NCBI GenBank assembly: GCA_041658725.1 | Contig: JBAZZQ010000014.1 | Coordinates: 1 to 64,000 of the forward strand | Direction of reading: 5' to 3' | Length of the DNA: 64,000 nt | From: JBAZZQ01 sp041658725 | Lineage (GTDB): Bacteria > Planctomycetota > Phycisphaerae > JAAYCJ01 | Part shown: piece after piece, positions 1 through 9,082 of the stretch | Layout: the number at the start of each line of letters is the position of its first letter | Position numbering within the stretch: position 1 is the first letter of the stretch | Program-made: the position numbers and the translations under genes | Notes under the pieces: model-generated | What the model saw: the letters and a program-made list of their open reading frames with translations, nothing else | What the model was told of the DNA's origin: nothing | Database searches by the model: none

Positions 1-84
1 CGGCGGTCAAATCCGGTCGATGGGAAAACTTTTGGTCGCATTACCTTTGCCTCAAAGATTCTGCATAAGGACTACGTAAAATGA
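1..84 (+). CDS. 3' end of an unidentified upstream gene (partial)
   Basis: Frame 1 is open from the window edge to a TGA at 82-84 and encodes 27 residues ending in HKDYVK. The start lies outside the window. It runs in the same direction as the glycosyltransferase that follows 54 nt later, so it is probably the previous gene of the polysaccharide locus. Too little is present to assign a family. The open frame, its position and the normal gap to the next gene are the only support. Confidence 0.4.
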   Translation, partial: RRSNPVDGKTFGRITFASKILHKDYVK

Positions 85-138
85 AAACTACACCCGAAAT
101 AATCAAGAATAAGGCAATATAAGCGCCGGAGTAATTCC

Positions 139-1287
139 ATGATTGGTCTTTTGGCTCTTGTGACGAAAAATAACGGCGGGATATTTCAATACGCGATCTC
201 CATGGCGCAAGCTCTTTCCCTGCACGGCGAGAAATCCAACTATCGGGTCTTTCGAACCCCTGAATTTCCCTCCGGATTGATGGATCAGGAGAAAGAGGTA
301 CCCGATTTCACGGTAAATGTTGCCGTTAAAGCGTTACGGTATGTCTACCTGCATACCGGTATTCGATTGGGAAATTTAGCGGGGTTTCTCCCCTCGGAAA
401 GCTATAAAGATATCGACTTATTTGTCTCGCCCATGACAACCTGCCTTCCCGCTTATCTCGATCGGCCATACGTCGTGACGATTCACGATCTCCAGCACAA
501 ATATTACCCCCAATTTTTCTCCCTCCGAGAACGATTGAAACGGGATTATCTTTATAAAAATACGGCACAAAAGGCACGGGCGATTCTTTGCGAATCCCAA
601 TTCGTCAAACGGGATATCTGCGCCTATTTGAACGTTCCGGAAGAAAAAGTCGCGGTTATTCCTTCCCCGCCTCCAGTCTCGATTATTCACAGCGACGTGA
701 CTGAAGATCAAATGAAACAGACGAAACTACGATATCAGTTGCCGACGAGGTATCTTTTTTATCCGGCACAGTTTTGGCCTCACAAAAATCATATACGGCT
801 GATCCAAGCCCTTTATCTTATCAAACAAAATACGGGAACGGATATCCCCCTGATTCTGATCGGATCAAAGCAGAATTATTTTTCCCAGGTCGAAACGGAA
901 ATTCAAAAAGCCGGCCTTGGCAAGCAAATCCGATACCTGGGGTACGTGCCGGATAGCGACATCCCCTGCTTATACACACTTTCCACCGGCCTTGTTATGC
1001 CCACATTGTTTGAATCCGTGAGCATGCCGATCTGGGAAGCCATGCATTTGGGTGTTCCCATCGTAAGCTCGACCGCCTGCTCGCTTCCGGAACAACTGGG
1101 CGAAGAAGGACTGTATTTCGATCCGCTTAACGTTGACGATATGGCGGAAAAGATTTCTCTATTCTGGACCAGCGAAGCCCTGCGAACTGAACTGGCGTTG
1201 ATATCCAAAGAACGCATTGCAACCATGACGCTGGAAAATTACGCACGGAAGCTTGAACATATCTTTCAGAAGGTTTTATGTTTTTAA
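139..1287 (+). CDS. GT4-family glycosyltransferase
   Basis: This 382-residue protein should transfer a sugar from a nucleotide donor to a growing surface polysaccharide on the cytoplasmic face of the membrane. The N-terminal half has the VVTIHDLQHKYYP segment typical of GT-B acceptor domains. The C-terminal half has FESVSMPIWEA near residue 290, which matches the E-x7-E donor-site motif of GT4, followed by a GVPIVSS strand. GGAG lies 7 nt before the ATG. It is convergent with the polymerase-like gene, with a composite inverted repeat in between. Donor and acceptor cannot be told from sequence. Confidence 0.85.
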   Translation: MIGLLALVTKNNGGIFQYAISMAQALSLHGEKSNYRVFRTPEFPSGLMDQEKEVPDFTVNVAVKALRYVYLHTGIRLGNLAGFLPSESYKDIDLFVSPMTTCLPAYLDRPYVVTIHDLQHKYYPQFFSLRERLKRDYLYKNTAQKARAILCESQFVKRDICAYLNVPEEKVAVIPSPPPVSIIHSDVTEDQMKQTKLRYQLPTRYLFYPAQFWPHKNHIRLIQALYLIKQNTGTDIPLILIGSKQNYFSQVETEIQKAGLGKQIRYLGYVPDSDIPCLYTLSTGLVMPTLFESVSMPIWEAMHLGVPIVSSTACSLPEQLGEEGLYFDPLNVDDMAEKISLFWTSEALRTELALISKERIATMTLENYARKLEHIFQKVLCF

Positions 1288-1472
1288 CTCAAATTGACCG
1301 GGTTGTGAAAACCAAAAAGTGCCAAAGTGTCATTGCGAGCTGATGCGCAGCATCGGCGCGGCAATCTCGTACAAACGCCGACGACATTCCAATGAGATTG
1401 CTTCGCTGCGCTCGCAATGACTTTTTTAAGTGGTTTTGCATAAGGTTCAAACCAAAACCGGTCAATTTGAGT
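1287..1472. repeat. Composite nested inverted repeat (MITE/REP-like)
   Basis: Outer arms of 15 nt at 1287-1301 and 1458-1472 are exact inverted copies (ACTCAAATTGACCGG). A second palindromic unit is nested inside, with arms TCATTGCGAGC at 1330-1340 and GCTCGCAATGA at 1410-1420, of a kind dispersed in many bacterial genomes. The element overlaps the stop codon of the gene on its left and the last codons of the polymerase-like gene on its right. It could also act as a bidirectional terminator, though there is no clean T tract. Confidence 0.7.
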
Positions 1473-2808
1473 AAATATCCGAGACCCCGCGGTGAACATG
1501 ATGTTTCGTAACCGTTCGATGTTCGGCGCCGGAGGAAAAGGCCAGACAGTCGATCAGGCATATGAAGACCCAAAGTTCGTATTTAATTTCCAGATTAAGA
1601 TACGTGAGAACCGAAATCAGGCCGAAAAGAAGGCCAAAAACAAAAAGATTGCTCTTTCGTGCTTTTCGATAAAGGCGAATCCATAGAATCGACAGGCCAA
1701 TCAGCACTGGAAATCCGCCAAACATAATGACGCTGCAGAAACCTGATTTGGGAGAAAGCCCGATATCATCCTTCAACGTGTTATAGATTTCTCTCATGTT
1801 GAAGTTCGGATTAATATCAAGGACAGTTTGGGCGGTTTCCCGAAGCGCCTCCGGGAAATACCAAAGATAGGCGGAACCTACCCCCAGGGGATGGTTCAGA
1901 CAGATTACGATACTGGCGATATTGCTGGTCAAACGGGTCGAGGTGGATGTGTATTGCGCAATATCATTTTTGAGGGATTTCGTGGCTCTGTAGACCGGAT
2001 AAGGAATGAGAAACAGAAGAAGCAGAGCCATCAACACAAGGTTTCTTACGCGAATTCTCCGAGTGGCAAAATATCTGAGCGCGAAGCATAAAGAAGTTAA
2101 TGCCAACGCGAACAACATTCCCTTGGAATGAGAATAAAACAAAAACAGTCCGGTCGGGATGCTCAAAAGAATGAACCGAATGGTTTTATGTTTGGATGCG
2201 GATATGGAGTAAAGATAATACAGGCTCAGTATATAGAAAAGGATGTAAACCGAGCCGGCCCAACTGCATTCCGACGTCAAGAGTCGAATTCCTCCTGAAT
2301 AATATTGCGTCGCATGTAAAGGGACGAGTAACGCAGGACGGACGAGCTCCATCAGGAAAAAAAATACAATAGCCCAATAGCATAACGTAACGGTATTCCA
2401 GGCCGTCACAATACCCAGGTATTCCGCACAAAACCGAAGTTGGCGAACAAAGAGAAGAATAACGACCCAGTAGACGGAAATCTTTATGCCTTTGGATAGC
2501 AACGTGTCGTTATAAAGAACGACCGGCCGATCTATGATCAAAAAATACAACATATACGCCAGGGAGATGAACAAAAGCCATACGGCGATAAAAAGCGCAC
2601 AAGGCTCTATTTTGCCTTTAAGTCGGATCGTCCTATTTTTAAAAAGCAAATAAAACTCCACGAGCAAAAATACGGGTAACAGTAAAAAAATCGGAGATCG
2701 ACCGATTTCGCCGAAAAGGAAAAAACTGGGTAAATCCTGAACGGTGGCTCCGAAGAGCAGAACAAAGAAATAGAAGGACACCAGGGCTGATTTGGCAGCT
2801 TTACTCAT
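1462..2808 (-). CDS. O-antigen polymerase/ligase-like membrane protein
   Basis: This is a very hydrophobic protein of about 448 residues with ten or more predicted membrane spans and a large polar loop in the second half, the usual architecture of Wzy polymerases and WaaL-type ligases. Such proteins join lipid-linked repeat units on the outer face of the inner membrane. The family is poorly conserved in sequence, so the call rests on topology and on the surrounding glycosyltransferases. I chose the ATG at 2808; a TTG at 2826 would add six residues but lacks a ribosome site. The last codons lie in the right arm of an inverted repeat. Confidence 0.65.
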   Translation of the reverse strand: MSKAAKSALVSFYFFVLLFGATVQDLPSFFLFGEIGRSPIFLLLPVFLLVEFYLLFKNRTIRLKGKIEPCALFIAVWLLFISLAYMLYFLIIDRPVVLYNDTLLSKGIKISVYWVVILLFVRQLRFCAEYLGIVTAWNTVTLCYWAIVFFFLMELVRPALLVPLHATQYYSGGIRLLTSECSWAGSVYILFYILSLYYLYSISASKHKTIRFILLSIPTGLFLFYSHSKGMLFALALTSLCFALRYFATRRIRVRNLVLMALLLLFLIPYPVYRATKSLKNDIAQYTSTSTRLTSNIASIVICLNHPLGVGSAYLWYFPEALRETAQTVLDINPNFNMREIYNTLKDDIGLSPKSGFCSVIMFGGFPVLIGLSILWIRLYRKARKSNLFVFGLLFGLISVLTYLNLEIKYELWVFICLIDCLAFSSGAEHRTVTKHHVHRGVSDIYSN

Positions 2809-2865
2809 GGAGCGATTTTTCTCCAACGACTATTTGTGTGTACGGTTTTATATTTCAGCGATGGA

Positions 2866-3783
2866 TCAGTCATGTCTGCTCTCTCTTATTTTTTTTACAA
2901 CGTGCCTGCTTCTCAACAAATCAAGCCAAAGCAAAACGGGAAGGCAGTAAACATAATGAAAATATCCCGCCTGGAACATTCTCGCCAGTATTAACCAAAA
3001 TCGTGGTAAACTATAATGCAAATGGGGATATTTGTCGAACCGACTGATTTGCCCGCAGGAAAATTTATGGCAGTAAGCGTTGGCGTAGCGTTTGGAAGAT
3101 TGAACGCAACGGGCAAAGGAATTTGTTGAAGATAGGTGTTTAAATCCGGCATAAGGTAAAAAAGCAAGCCCGGTCATTCCGAACGTTTCCTTTAATTCAT
3201 TGAAAAAGAGCCAGTCGTCGCCATCAAATATTTTCTGAAAGAAAATCGGCTTTTCCCGAAATCGTCTGATGTTAATCGCGAAATTAGCGGATGAAAGATT
3301 GCTGTGGTACCTGACCGCGTTTGTATTTTCATAAAGAAATTTGCTGGCATTTAGAAGTGTATCGACGATTTGCCAAAAATTGCCGGCGGGGATATACGCC
3401 GCCGCGGTAACGGGGTCTTGCGGATGGGTTTGAAAGAAAGAAACGTATTGTTTTACGAGCAAGGGATTGATCAGGCAATCCGAATCGCAGCAAATCAGCA
3501 TGTCGAAATGGTCGTCCAGGGCTTTGGTGATCCCGTAATTTCTGGCTCCGCCCGAATACGCTTTTTCGGAAACACGAACATAAGACCAGCCGGAAAAACA
3601 AGGCTGGCTGGAGATAAACTCTTGGATCAAACGACTCGTTTGGTCGGTGGAAAGATCATCGACCAGTAAAACCCGAACGTCATGTTCCGGCTTAACATTT
3701 TCGATGCCCGCGAGGAGCGACGACAGGCAAGCCAAAATCGTTCGTTCCGCGTTATAACATGGAACGGTAACCAATATTTTCAT
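2866..3783 (-). CDS. GT2-family glycosyltransferase
   Basis: This is a 305-residue GT-A fold enzyme. It begins with ILVTVPCYNAE, then VLLVDDLSTDQT, then CCDSDC near residue 100, which fits the nucleotide-binding and metal-binding (DxD-like) positions of GT2. It likely adds one sugar to a polysaccharide intermediate in the cytoplasm. The C-terminus has a hydrophobic stretch that could bind the membrane. The start is the ATG at 3783, whose A is the last base of the upstream gene's TGA, so the two GT2 genes are translationally coupled. The sugar is not predictable. Confidence 0.85.
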   Translation of the reverse strand: MKILVTVPCYNAERTILACLSSLLAGIENVKPEHDVRVLLVDDLSTDQTSRLIQEFISSQPCFSGWSYVRVSEKAYSGGARNYGITKALDDHFDMLICCDSDCLINPLLVKQYVSFFQTHPQDPVTAAAYIPAGNFWQIVDTLLNASKFLYENTNAVRYHSNLSSANFAINIRRFREKPIFFQKIFDGDDWLFFNELKETFGMTGLAFLPYAGFKHLSSTNSFARCVQSSKRYANAYCHKFSCGQISRFDKYPHLHYSLPRFWLILARMFQAGYFHYVYCLPVLLWLDLLRSRHVVKKIRESRHD

Positions 3784-4616
3784 CAATGTTCAACCCACTT
3801 TTGATTTTGAGCAAAGACTTTTTTGGCTCCTTGATGGATACGGCGACGAAGATACGCGAAATCGCCATGGTACAGATGCCATGCGCCTTTATGGAGATTG
3901 CATATCCCCAGGAAGATGCGCTCGGGAAAAATACCGCAGGCCGCACGAGCGTATTGTTGACGTATCCTGGAAGTCTCCTCCATGCAGACCTTCTGAAGGG
4001 TTTCTGTTTTTTGATCAGGATGAGACCGAAAACAAACAATATTGACCGGAAGATATTTCGAGGCAATATCCTTTCCCGCCCTGCAGAAGAATTCATAATC
4101 CATCGCGAATCGCAGCCGTTCATCCAGTAGCCCAAATTGTTCGAACAGACTGCGTTTCCAGAATGCCGCCGGCTGGAGAGTCATTCCAAGCATGACATGC
4201 GCGGGCCACCAGTAGGGGCTTTTCAACGGGCGAAGAATCTTGTCATCTTTATCGACAATCAATAAATCGCCATATACCAAACCGAGTTCAGGGTTCTGCG
4301 CAAAGGCATCGGCGGCCTTTTGGAACGATCCCGGGCAATACATGTCATCGCTGTTGACCCACCCGACGATCTTACCGGTGGCTCGCATGAACCCCTTATT
4401 CAGGGCGTGGGTTTGTCCACGATCCTTCTCGCTGACCCAGTAAGCCAGATGTTTTTCGTATTTTCGGATAATATCCACCGAACCATCCGTACTCCCGCCG
4501 TCGATGATGATATATTCGAGATGAGGATAATTCTGGTCGAGCACAGATTGAATCGTTCGCTCCAGATATGCCGACTGATTGTAAGAGGGTGTTACGATTG
4601 AAATACTTTCCATCAT
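3783..4616 (-). CDS. GT2-family glycosyltransferase
   Basis: This is a GT-A fold enzyme of about 277 residues. It opens with SISIVTPSYNQSAYLERTI, followed by IIDGGSTDGS and WVNSDDMY, the signatures of GT2 (the DD pair takes the DxD role). The middle contains a short acceptor-side region with FAMDYEFFCRAG, common in this family. I start at the first of two adjacent ATG codons (4616); an upstream extension would only add non-family residues. It is the first gene of a two-gene unit with the next GT2, divergent from the GT4 gene at 4723. Confidence 0.85.
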   Translation of the reverse strand: MMESISIVTPSYNQSAYLERTIQSVLDQNYPHLEYIIIDGGSTDGSVDIIRKYEKHLAYWVSEKDRGQTHALNKGFMRATGKIVGWVNSDDMYCPGSFQKAADAFAQNPELGLVYGDLLIVDKDDKILRPLKSPYWWPAHVMLGMTLQPAAFWKRSLFEQFGLLDERLRFAMDYEFFCRAGKDIASKYLPVNIVCFRSHPDQKTETLQKVCMEETSRIRQQYARAACGIFPERIFLGICNLHKGAWHLYHGDFAYLRRRIHQGAKKVFAQNQKWVEH

Positions 4617-4661
4617 TACGGCTATGGTAAAGGTCGGCAGCCTGTTTACGCAAGCACTTTC

Positions 4662-4690
4662 TTGATTCCACAAAAAGGTCTCTGTATAAT
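4662..4690 (+). promoter_or_regulatory. Sigma-70-type promoter for the GT4 gene
   Basis: TTGATT at 4662-4667 and TATAAT at 4685-4690 are separated by exactly 17 nt, close to the housekeeping consensus. The start would fall near 4697, about 26 nt before the ATG at 4723, with an AAGGA ribosome site in between. Confidence 0.7.
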
Positions 4691-4722
4691 CACCAATTGT
4701 AAAAACTTTTTAAGGATACAAC

Positions 4723-5868
4723 ATGAGCTTGAAAGTCGCTCTTGTTCATTATTGGCTGACCACCTATGGCGGGGGTGAAAAATGTATAGAGGCCCTTTGC
4801 GAACTTTGGCCCGGCGCCGATATTTTTACCTTGGTTTACGATCCGAAGATATTTGTCAATTCGGTTATTTCCCGGCACAAGGTCACTCCCAGCTTCATTG
4901 ATCGACTGCCCCTGGCGAGAAAAAAATTCCGTCATTATTTTCCTCTCTTTCCATTCGCCGTCGAACAATTCGATTTAAGGGGTTACGATGTGGTAATCAG
5001 TTCGTCCTCGGGGTTCGCACACGGAGTTATCACCGATCCGCACCAGTTGCACCTTTGCTACATGCACACTCCCCTCCGGTATGCCTGGAGCGGATATCAT
5101 GAATATATGGACCACCCGGAAATTCGCAGCCGCTGGAAAAATGGTCTGACACGGATGATCCTGCACCGAATCCGGACCTGGGATTACCTGGCCGCCCAGC
5201 GAGTGGATGAATTTATCGCCAACTCGAGGGAAGTGCAAAGACGTATCTGGAAATACTACCGCCGACAAGCCCACGTGATCCACCCCCCCATCGAGGTGGC
5301 CAAACTCGCTCCCGCGTCCGATCAAAAAAAGGAAACGTTTTACCTTACCTTCTCCCGGCTGGTTCCGTATAAACGGGTCGATCTGATCGTCGAGGCTTTT
5401 AAAGCGATGCCAAACCATCGGTTGATCGTCGGGGGAGACGGACCGGAGTTGGAAAAGCTTAAAAAAATGGCACAGGGAGCCAAACATATTGAATTTATCG
5501 GGTTTATCCCCGAGAATGAGAAAATAAACCTGCTACGTCAGGCAAAGGGTTTTATTTTCGCGGCCCACGAGGACTTTGGGATGGTCCCCCTGGAGGCACA
5601 GGCGTCAGGGACTCCTGTAATCGCCTTTCGAAAAGGAGGATCCCTGGAAACCGTTGACGAAAACAGGACGGGGGTGTTCTTTGATCTGCAATCCCCGGAA
5701 AGTCTGATCGACGCGATTTCGCGGTTTGAGGCGATTGATTTTGACCCGGAGAATCTATCGGCCTGGGTCGGTCGATTTTCGGTTAATAATTTTCAAAACA
5801 AAATAAGGAATTTTGTCCAGACATCCTGGAATATATATACATCGAATAAGGATCAGGACCATGAGTAA
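4723..5868 (+). CDS. GT4-family glycosyltransferase (WbaZ/mannosyltransferase-like)
   Basis: This 381-residue GT-B enzyme starts with KVALVHYWLTTYGGGEK, the glycine-rich loop of the WbaZ/mannosyltransferase branch of GT4. The donor domain contains FSRLVPYKRVDLI and, near residue 285, HEDFGMVPLEAQASGTPVIA with the E-x7-E pair. AAGGA precedes the ATG, and a near-consensus promoter lies upstream. The gene overlaps the next, a polyprenyl glycosylphosphotransferase, by 8 nt, so it heads an operon for early steps of repeat-unit assembly. Mannose as the donor is a family tendency and is not proven here. Confidence 0.85.
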   Translation: MSLKVALVHYWLTTYGGGEKCIEALCELWPGADIFTLVYDPKIFVNSVISRHKVTPSFIDRLPLARKKFRHYFPLFPFAVEQFDLRGYDVVISSSSGFAHGVITDPHQLHLCYMHTPLRYAWSGYHEYMDHPEIRSRWKNGLTRMILHRIRTWDYLAAQRVDEFIANSREVQRRIWKYYRRQAHVIHPPIEVAKLAPASDQKKETFYLTFSRLVPYKRVDLIVEAFKAMPNHRLIVGGDGPELEKLKKMAQGAKHIEFIGFIPENEKINLLRQAKGFIFAAHEDFGMVPLEAQASGTPVIAFRKGGSLETVDENRTGVFFDLQSPESLIDAISRFEAIDFDPENLSAWVGRFSVNNFQNKIRNFVQTSWNIYTSNKDQDHE

Positions 5869-7288
5869 AAATATCGGGATAATTTTTCTTTTGCTGGCCG
5901 ATGTGGCAGCCTTTTATCTTTCGATTTTTTCCTCCTACTACACCCGCAAATCTCTCGATGTTATCCTCCCACCCTTCCAAATCAGTCTGGGGGACCTTCT
6001 CTCCCGGTGGTGGATCCCCGCTATCTTCCTGGCTTTTTTTCTTTACGAAAATCTGTACTTCAAACGATTGCCCTTCTGGGACGAAGTCAAAACCCTCCTG
6101 AAAACCATCACGATTTCCATCATTGTGGTTATTTCCATCATCACCCTCGGTAAAATGGGGGACAGTATTTCCCGTACAGCCATTGTTTTCCTGTGGGCCT
6201 ATGCCCTGTTCTTTTTCCCTATTCTGAGGATCATAAGTAAAAGGGTCCTGTGCAACATGCCGTTCTGGAAAAAGAACGTGATCATCATTGGAGCCGGGCC
6301 AATGGGAATCGAAGCCGCTATAGGCCTCGAGAAACATAAGTATATGGGTTATAGAGTTCTCGGCTTTCTGGATGACGATGAAGATAAAATCAGAAAACAA
6401 ATCAGCATTGAGGGCAAGAATCTTAAAGTTTTCGGTAAAATAAGAAATTACAGTAAATTCATCCACTTGCTGAATATCACCACCGTGGTTATCGCTCTTC
6501 CCGCCCTGCCTCAGGAGGAATTGATCCAACTAACCAACGAAATTCAGAAATTCACCACGAATGTTCTGTTCGTGCCCGATTTGAAAGGCATCGGCATCCT
6601 GAACACGGAATTGTACCACCTTTTCAACGAGGAATTCTTCCTGCTGAAGATCAACAATAACCTGAAAATCCCTCTCAGCCAGGCCACCAAACGTGTTTTT
6701 GATATTGTGGTCAGCTTTATCCTCCTCCCCTGTTTGCTACTTGTCATCGCCATTATTTCTTTTTTGATCAAACTGACCTCCAGAGGCCCGGTATTCTACA
6801 GCCAGTTGCGGGTGGGAACCAACGGTAAGAGTTTCCAAATCTATAAGTTCCGAAGCATGTACTTCGACGCGGAGGAACGGCTTAGGAAAATGCTCCTGTC
6901 GAATGAAAATATTTGCAAGGAATGGGAAACGAATTTTAAACTAAAAAAAGATCCCCGGATTACCTGGATCGGAAATTTTTTGAGAAAAACTTCTCTGGAC
7001 GAACTGCCCCAGATTCTTAATGTGCTCAAGGGAGAAATGAGCCTGGTCGGTCCTCGACCGGTCATTCAAAAAGAGATTGATTTGTATTATAAAAACTATG
7101 CGAGTTTCTATTTTATGGTTCGACCAGGGGTTACTGGAATCTGGCAGATCAGCGGGCGAAGTGATACCAATTATGATCGACGGGTCAAACTGGATACATG
7201 GTATGTTCTCAATTGGTCGGTATGGCTCGACACGATTATCATCCTGAAAACATTTAAAGTGATTCTGAAACGTGAAGGCGCATATTGA
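5861..7288 (+). CDS. Undecaprenyl-phosphate sugar phosphotransferase (WbaP/exopolysaccharide type)
   Basis: This membrane enzyme of about 475 residues should start repeat-unit synthesis by moving a sugar-1-phosphate onto undecaprenyl phosphate. The N-terminal third has several membrane spans. A nucleotide-binding-like domain follows (VIIIGAGPMGIEAA, near residue 140). The C-terminal bacterial sugar transferase domain (from about residue 290) carries KRVFDIVVS, QLRVGTNGKSFQIYKFRSM, TSLDELPQ and SLVGPRP, all conserved in the family. I use the ATG at 5861, which overlaps the preceding gene by 8 nt. A 4-nt overlap joins it to the next gene. Confidence 0.92.
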   Translation: MSKNIGIIFLLLADVAAFYLSIFSSYYTRKSLDVILPPFQISLGDLLSRWWIPAIFLAFFLYENLYFKRLPFWDEVKTLLKTITISIIVVISIITLGKMGDSISRTAIVFLWAYALFFFPILRIISKRVLCNMPFWKKNVIIIGAGPMGIEAAIGLEKHKYMGYRVLGFLDDDEDKIRKQISIEGKNLKVFGKIRNYSKFIHLLNITTVVIALPALPQEELIQLTNEIQKFTTNVLFVPDLKGIGILNTELYHLFNEEFFLLKINNNLKIPLSQATKRVFDIVVSFILLPCLLLVIAIISFLIKLTSRGPVFYSQLRVGTNGKSFQIYKFRSMYFDAEERLRKMLLSNENICKEWETNFKLKKDPRITWIGNFLRKTSLDELPQILNVLKGEMSLVGPRPVIQKEIDLYYKNYASFYFMVRPGVTGIWQISGRSDTNYDRRVKLDTWYVLNWSVWLDTIIILKTFKVILKREGAY

Positions 7289-8829
7289 GCGAAACAGCCC
7301 TAAAATTCTCTGCCCCCATGAATATGGTGCACCCCTTTCGGTGGCTGATCCTCATCCTTCTCCTGGGTCTTGGGCTAAGGATCACCTGCTGGAATATCCA
7401 GGACACCCTCTATGAGGATAGCATCGGTTATATTATGGACGCTTCCACCCTCACCTCGGACAGCCTTTTGCGCAGCCAGTTCCAGGAACCCTTGCATCCT
7501 CTGATTCTTCGTCTGGCGCACAAAATATTTTTTCCAGGCGATGTTTCCACCAACCCCGTGAATCCCGCCGCATGGCAGACCGCGGCCTTTGCGGCCACCC
7601 TCACTTTCTCGCTGCTGTCAATCATTTTGATCTATATTCTTGGCACGCAACTGCACTCGAAGACCGCCGGAGCCTGGGCCGCCCTTTTTACGGCTCTCCA
7701 ACCCTATGGCATTATTTACGCCGTCAACGGCTTGACTGAATCCTCGTATATCGTCTTTTTCTTGCTTGCTCTGTGCCTGGCCCTGCGTAAAAGCCCGTCC
7801 CTAAACCGGCTCCTGATACTGGCGGGAATGAGTTCGTTTCTTGCTCTGCTGATTCGCAAAGATGGCGTAATTCTTCCCGGAATTTTTGTGGTTTATCTCC
7901 TTCTGCAAAAGGATAGAAGCCTCACAAATCGTTTCCTGGGTTTGTTGCTCTTTTTCCTTGGATTCCTGGGCGGTGCGGCTTGTTATGCGTCGATCGGCGG
8001 TCGGTTTTATTGGTTGACGCCTTACCTGTCAAGTTTGACCGCCGTTTGGCGTCTCCCCATCTTTGATCGTACACCCCTGTCAGTCCTGCCTCTGGCAACG
8101 ATCTGGGGCGTTTCTCACAGCAAGATACCTTTCCTCCTCCTGGCCGGATGGTTCAAGCTCAGCGGATTTATCCCTGCCACCCTCTTCGTCCTTTTTTTTC
8201 TTTATCCCCGGTGTTGGTCTTCCTCACGGAAAACCCTCCTTCCGCTTTTTGCCTTTGTTTTTCAGATTGCGCTGGTCGTCGGATTTACTTTGAAAATGGG
8301 CTATTTTACTACCCGCTACCTCTTCCCCGCCGCAGTCGTAACTTTTCCCGTGGCGGGAATCGCGCTGGCCGAAATGTTGAAAAAAATTCGAGAAAAATAC
8401 CCCACCTGGAGCCTGACGCAAGCATCATTACCCTTTGCCCTCCTGACCCTGGCTATCCTGATTCCATCCGTTCTCGTCAGCGCATACCATCAACGGCGCC
8501 CTGAGATACTCGCCGCGGCACACTGGATCGCCACCAACAGCCCACCCGATAGCGTCCTGTACGCCGGCGATAACCGGATCGGATTTTACTGCCTCCGAAA
8601 GAATTTCTCAGTTTCTCCGCTCCTCTTTCGCGATGTGATGGCCTCGATTCATAACTATAGAGGAAAAAACTGCTACCTGGCCCTCTATTTCTCGCCCTCT
8701 GCAAGACAAACCGTATTGCAAACTTTATCCGGCACCGCAGCCGCCTTGAACTTTAAACCCCATCGAATTCATGTGATACGGACTCCAAAAAAGGAAATTG
8801 AAATCTACCTCCTCACGATACCGGATTAA
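7285..8829 (+). CDS. Polytopic glycosyltransferase (GT39/PMT-like)
   Basis: This 514-residue protein has about ten or more membrane helices and an early acidic loop (DTLYEDSIGYIMDAS) at the position where PMT/ArnT-type enzymes keep their catalytic acidic residues. Such enzymes take a sugar from a polyprenyl carrier on the outer face of the membrane. The TTG start at 7285 overlaps the preceding stop by 4 nt and has a GAAGG site 6 nt upstream; an ATG at 7318 is an alternative. It ends the operon that begins at 4723. The acceptor is unknown. Confidence 0.7.
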   Translation: MSETALKFSAPMNMVHPFRWLILILLLGLGLRITCWNIQDTLYEDSIGYIMDASTLTSDSLLRSQFQEPLHPLILRLAHKIFFPGDVSTNPVNPAAWQTAAFAATLTFSLLSIILIYILGTQLHSKTAGAWAALFTALQPYGIIYAVNGLTESSYIVFFLLALCLALRKSPSLNRLLILAGMSSFLALLIRKDGVILPGIFVVYLLLQKDRSLTNRFLGLLLFFLGFLGGAACYASIGGRFYWLTPYLSSLTAVWRLPIFDRTPLSVLPLATIWGVSHSKIPFLLLAGWFKLSGFIPATLFVLFFLYPRCWSSSRKTLLPLFAFVFQIALVVGFTLKMGYFTTRYLFPAAVVTFPVAGIALAEMLKKIREKYPTWSLTQASLPFALLTLAILIPSVLVSAYHQRRPEILAAAHWIATNSPPDSVLYAGDNRIGFYCLRKNFSVSPLLFRDVMASIHNYRGKNCYLALYFSPSARQTVLQTLSGTAAALNFKPHRIHVIRTPKKEIEIYLLTIPD

Positions 8830-8928
8830 CGAATGCGCTCGACGGCAAATATCCGTCGCCGCGTTAATAACGGCTTTGAAGTCTAATCCGCATGATAACC
8901 ACCATAAACGAACGTCGACGACTTGCTT

Positions 8929-8948
8929 CCGAGCGCATTAATTAATCC
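8929..8948 (+). repeat. 20-nt sequence shared with 45611-45630
   Basis: CCGAGCGCATTAATTAATCC occurs here and again at 45611-45630. In this copy GATATCGTATGAGAG follows, compared with ATTTTCGTATCAGAA in the other, so the similarity continues beyond the 20 nt. Confidence 0.55.
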
Positions 8949-9042
8949 GATATCGTATGAGAGGTTTGTCCTGACGGTTTTAAAAACATTCCCCTTCTTA
9001 TTCGTGCCCATTCAGGTAATTCGTGGTTTCTTCTCTTCCTGC

Positions 9043-9071
9043 TTGATTTTCTCGCTCTATCGCCGTATCAT
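9043..9071 (+). promoter_or_regulatory. Candidate promoter giving a near-leaderless transcript
   Basis: TTGATT (9043-9048) and TATCAT (9066-9071) lie 17 nt apart. The expected start is about 9078, only about 5 nt before the ATG at 9083, which itself has no recognisable ribosome site. Confidence 0.45.
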
Positions 9072-9082
9072 CCTGAATTACA

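Noticed and set aside
5783..6529. Open frame of 248 codons on the minus strand
   Set aside because: It is antisense to the sugar phosphotransferase; the sequence is rich in Asp, His, Asn and Gly and has no motif, as expected of an antisense shadow.
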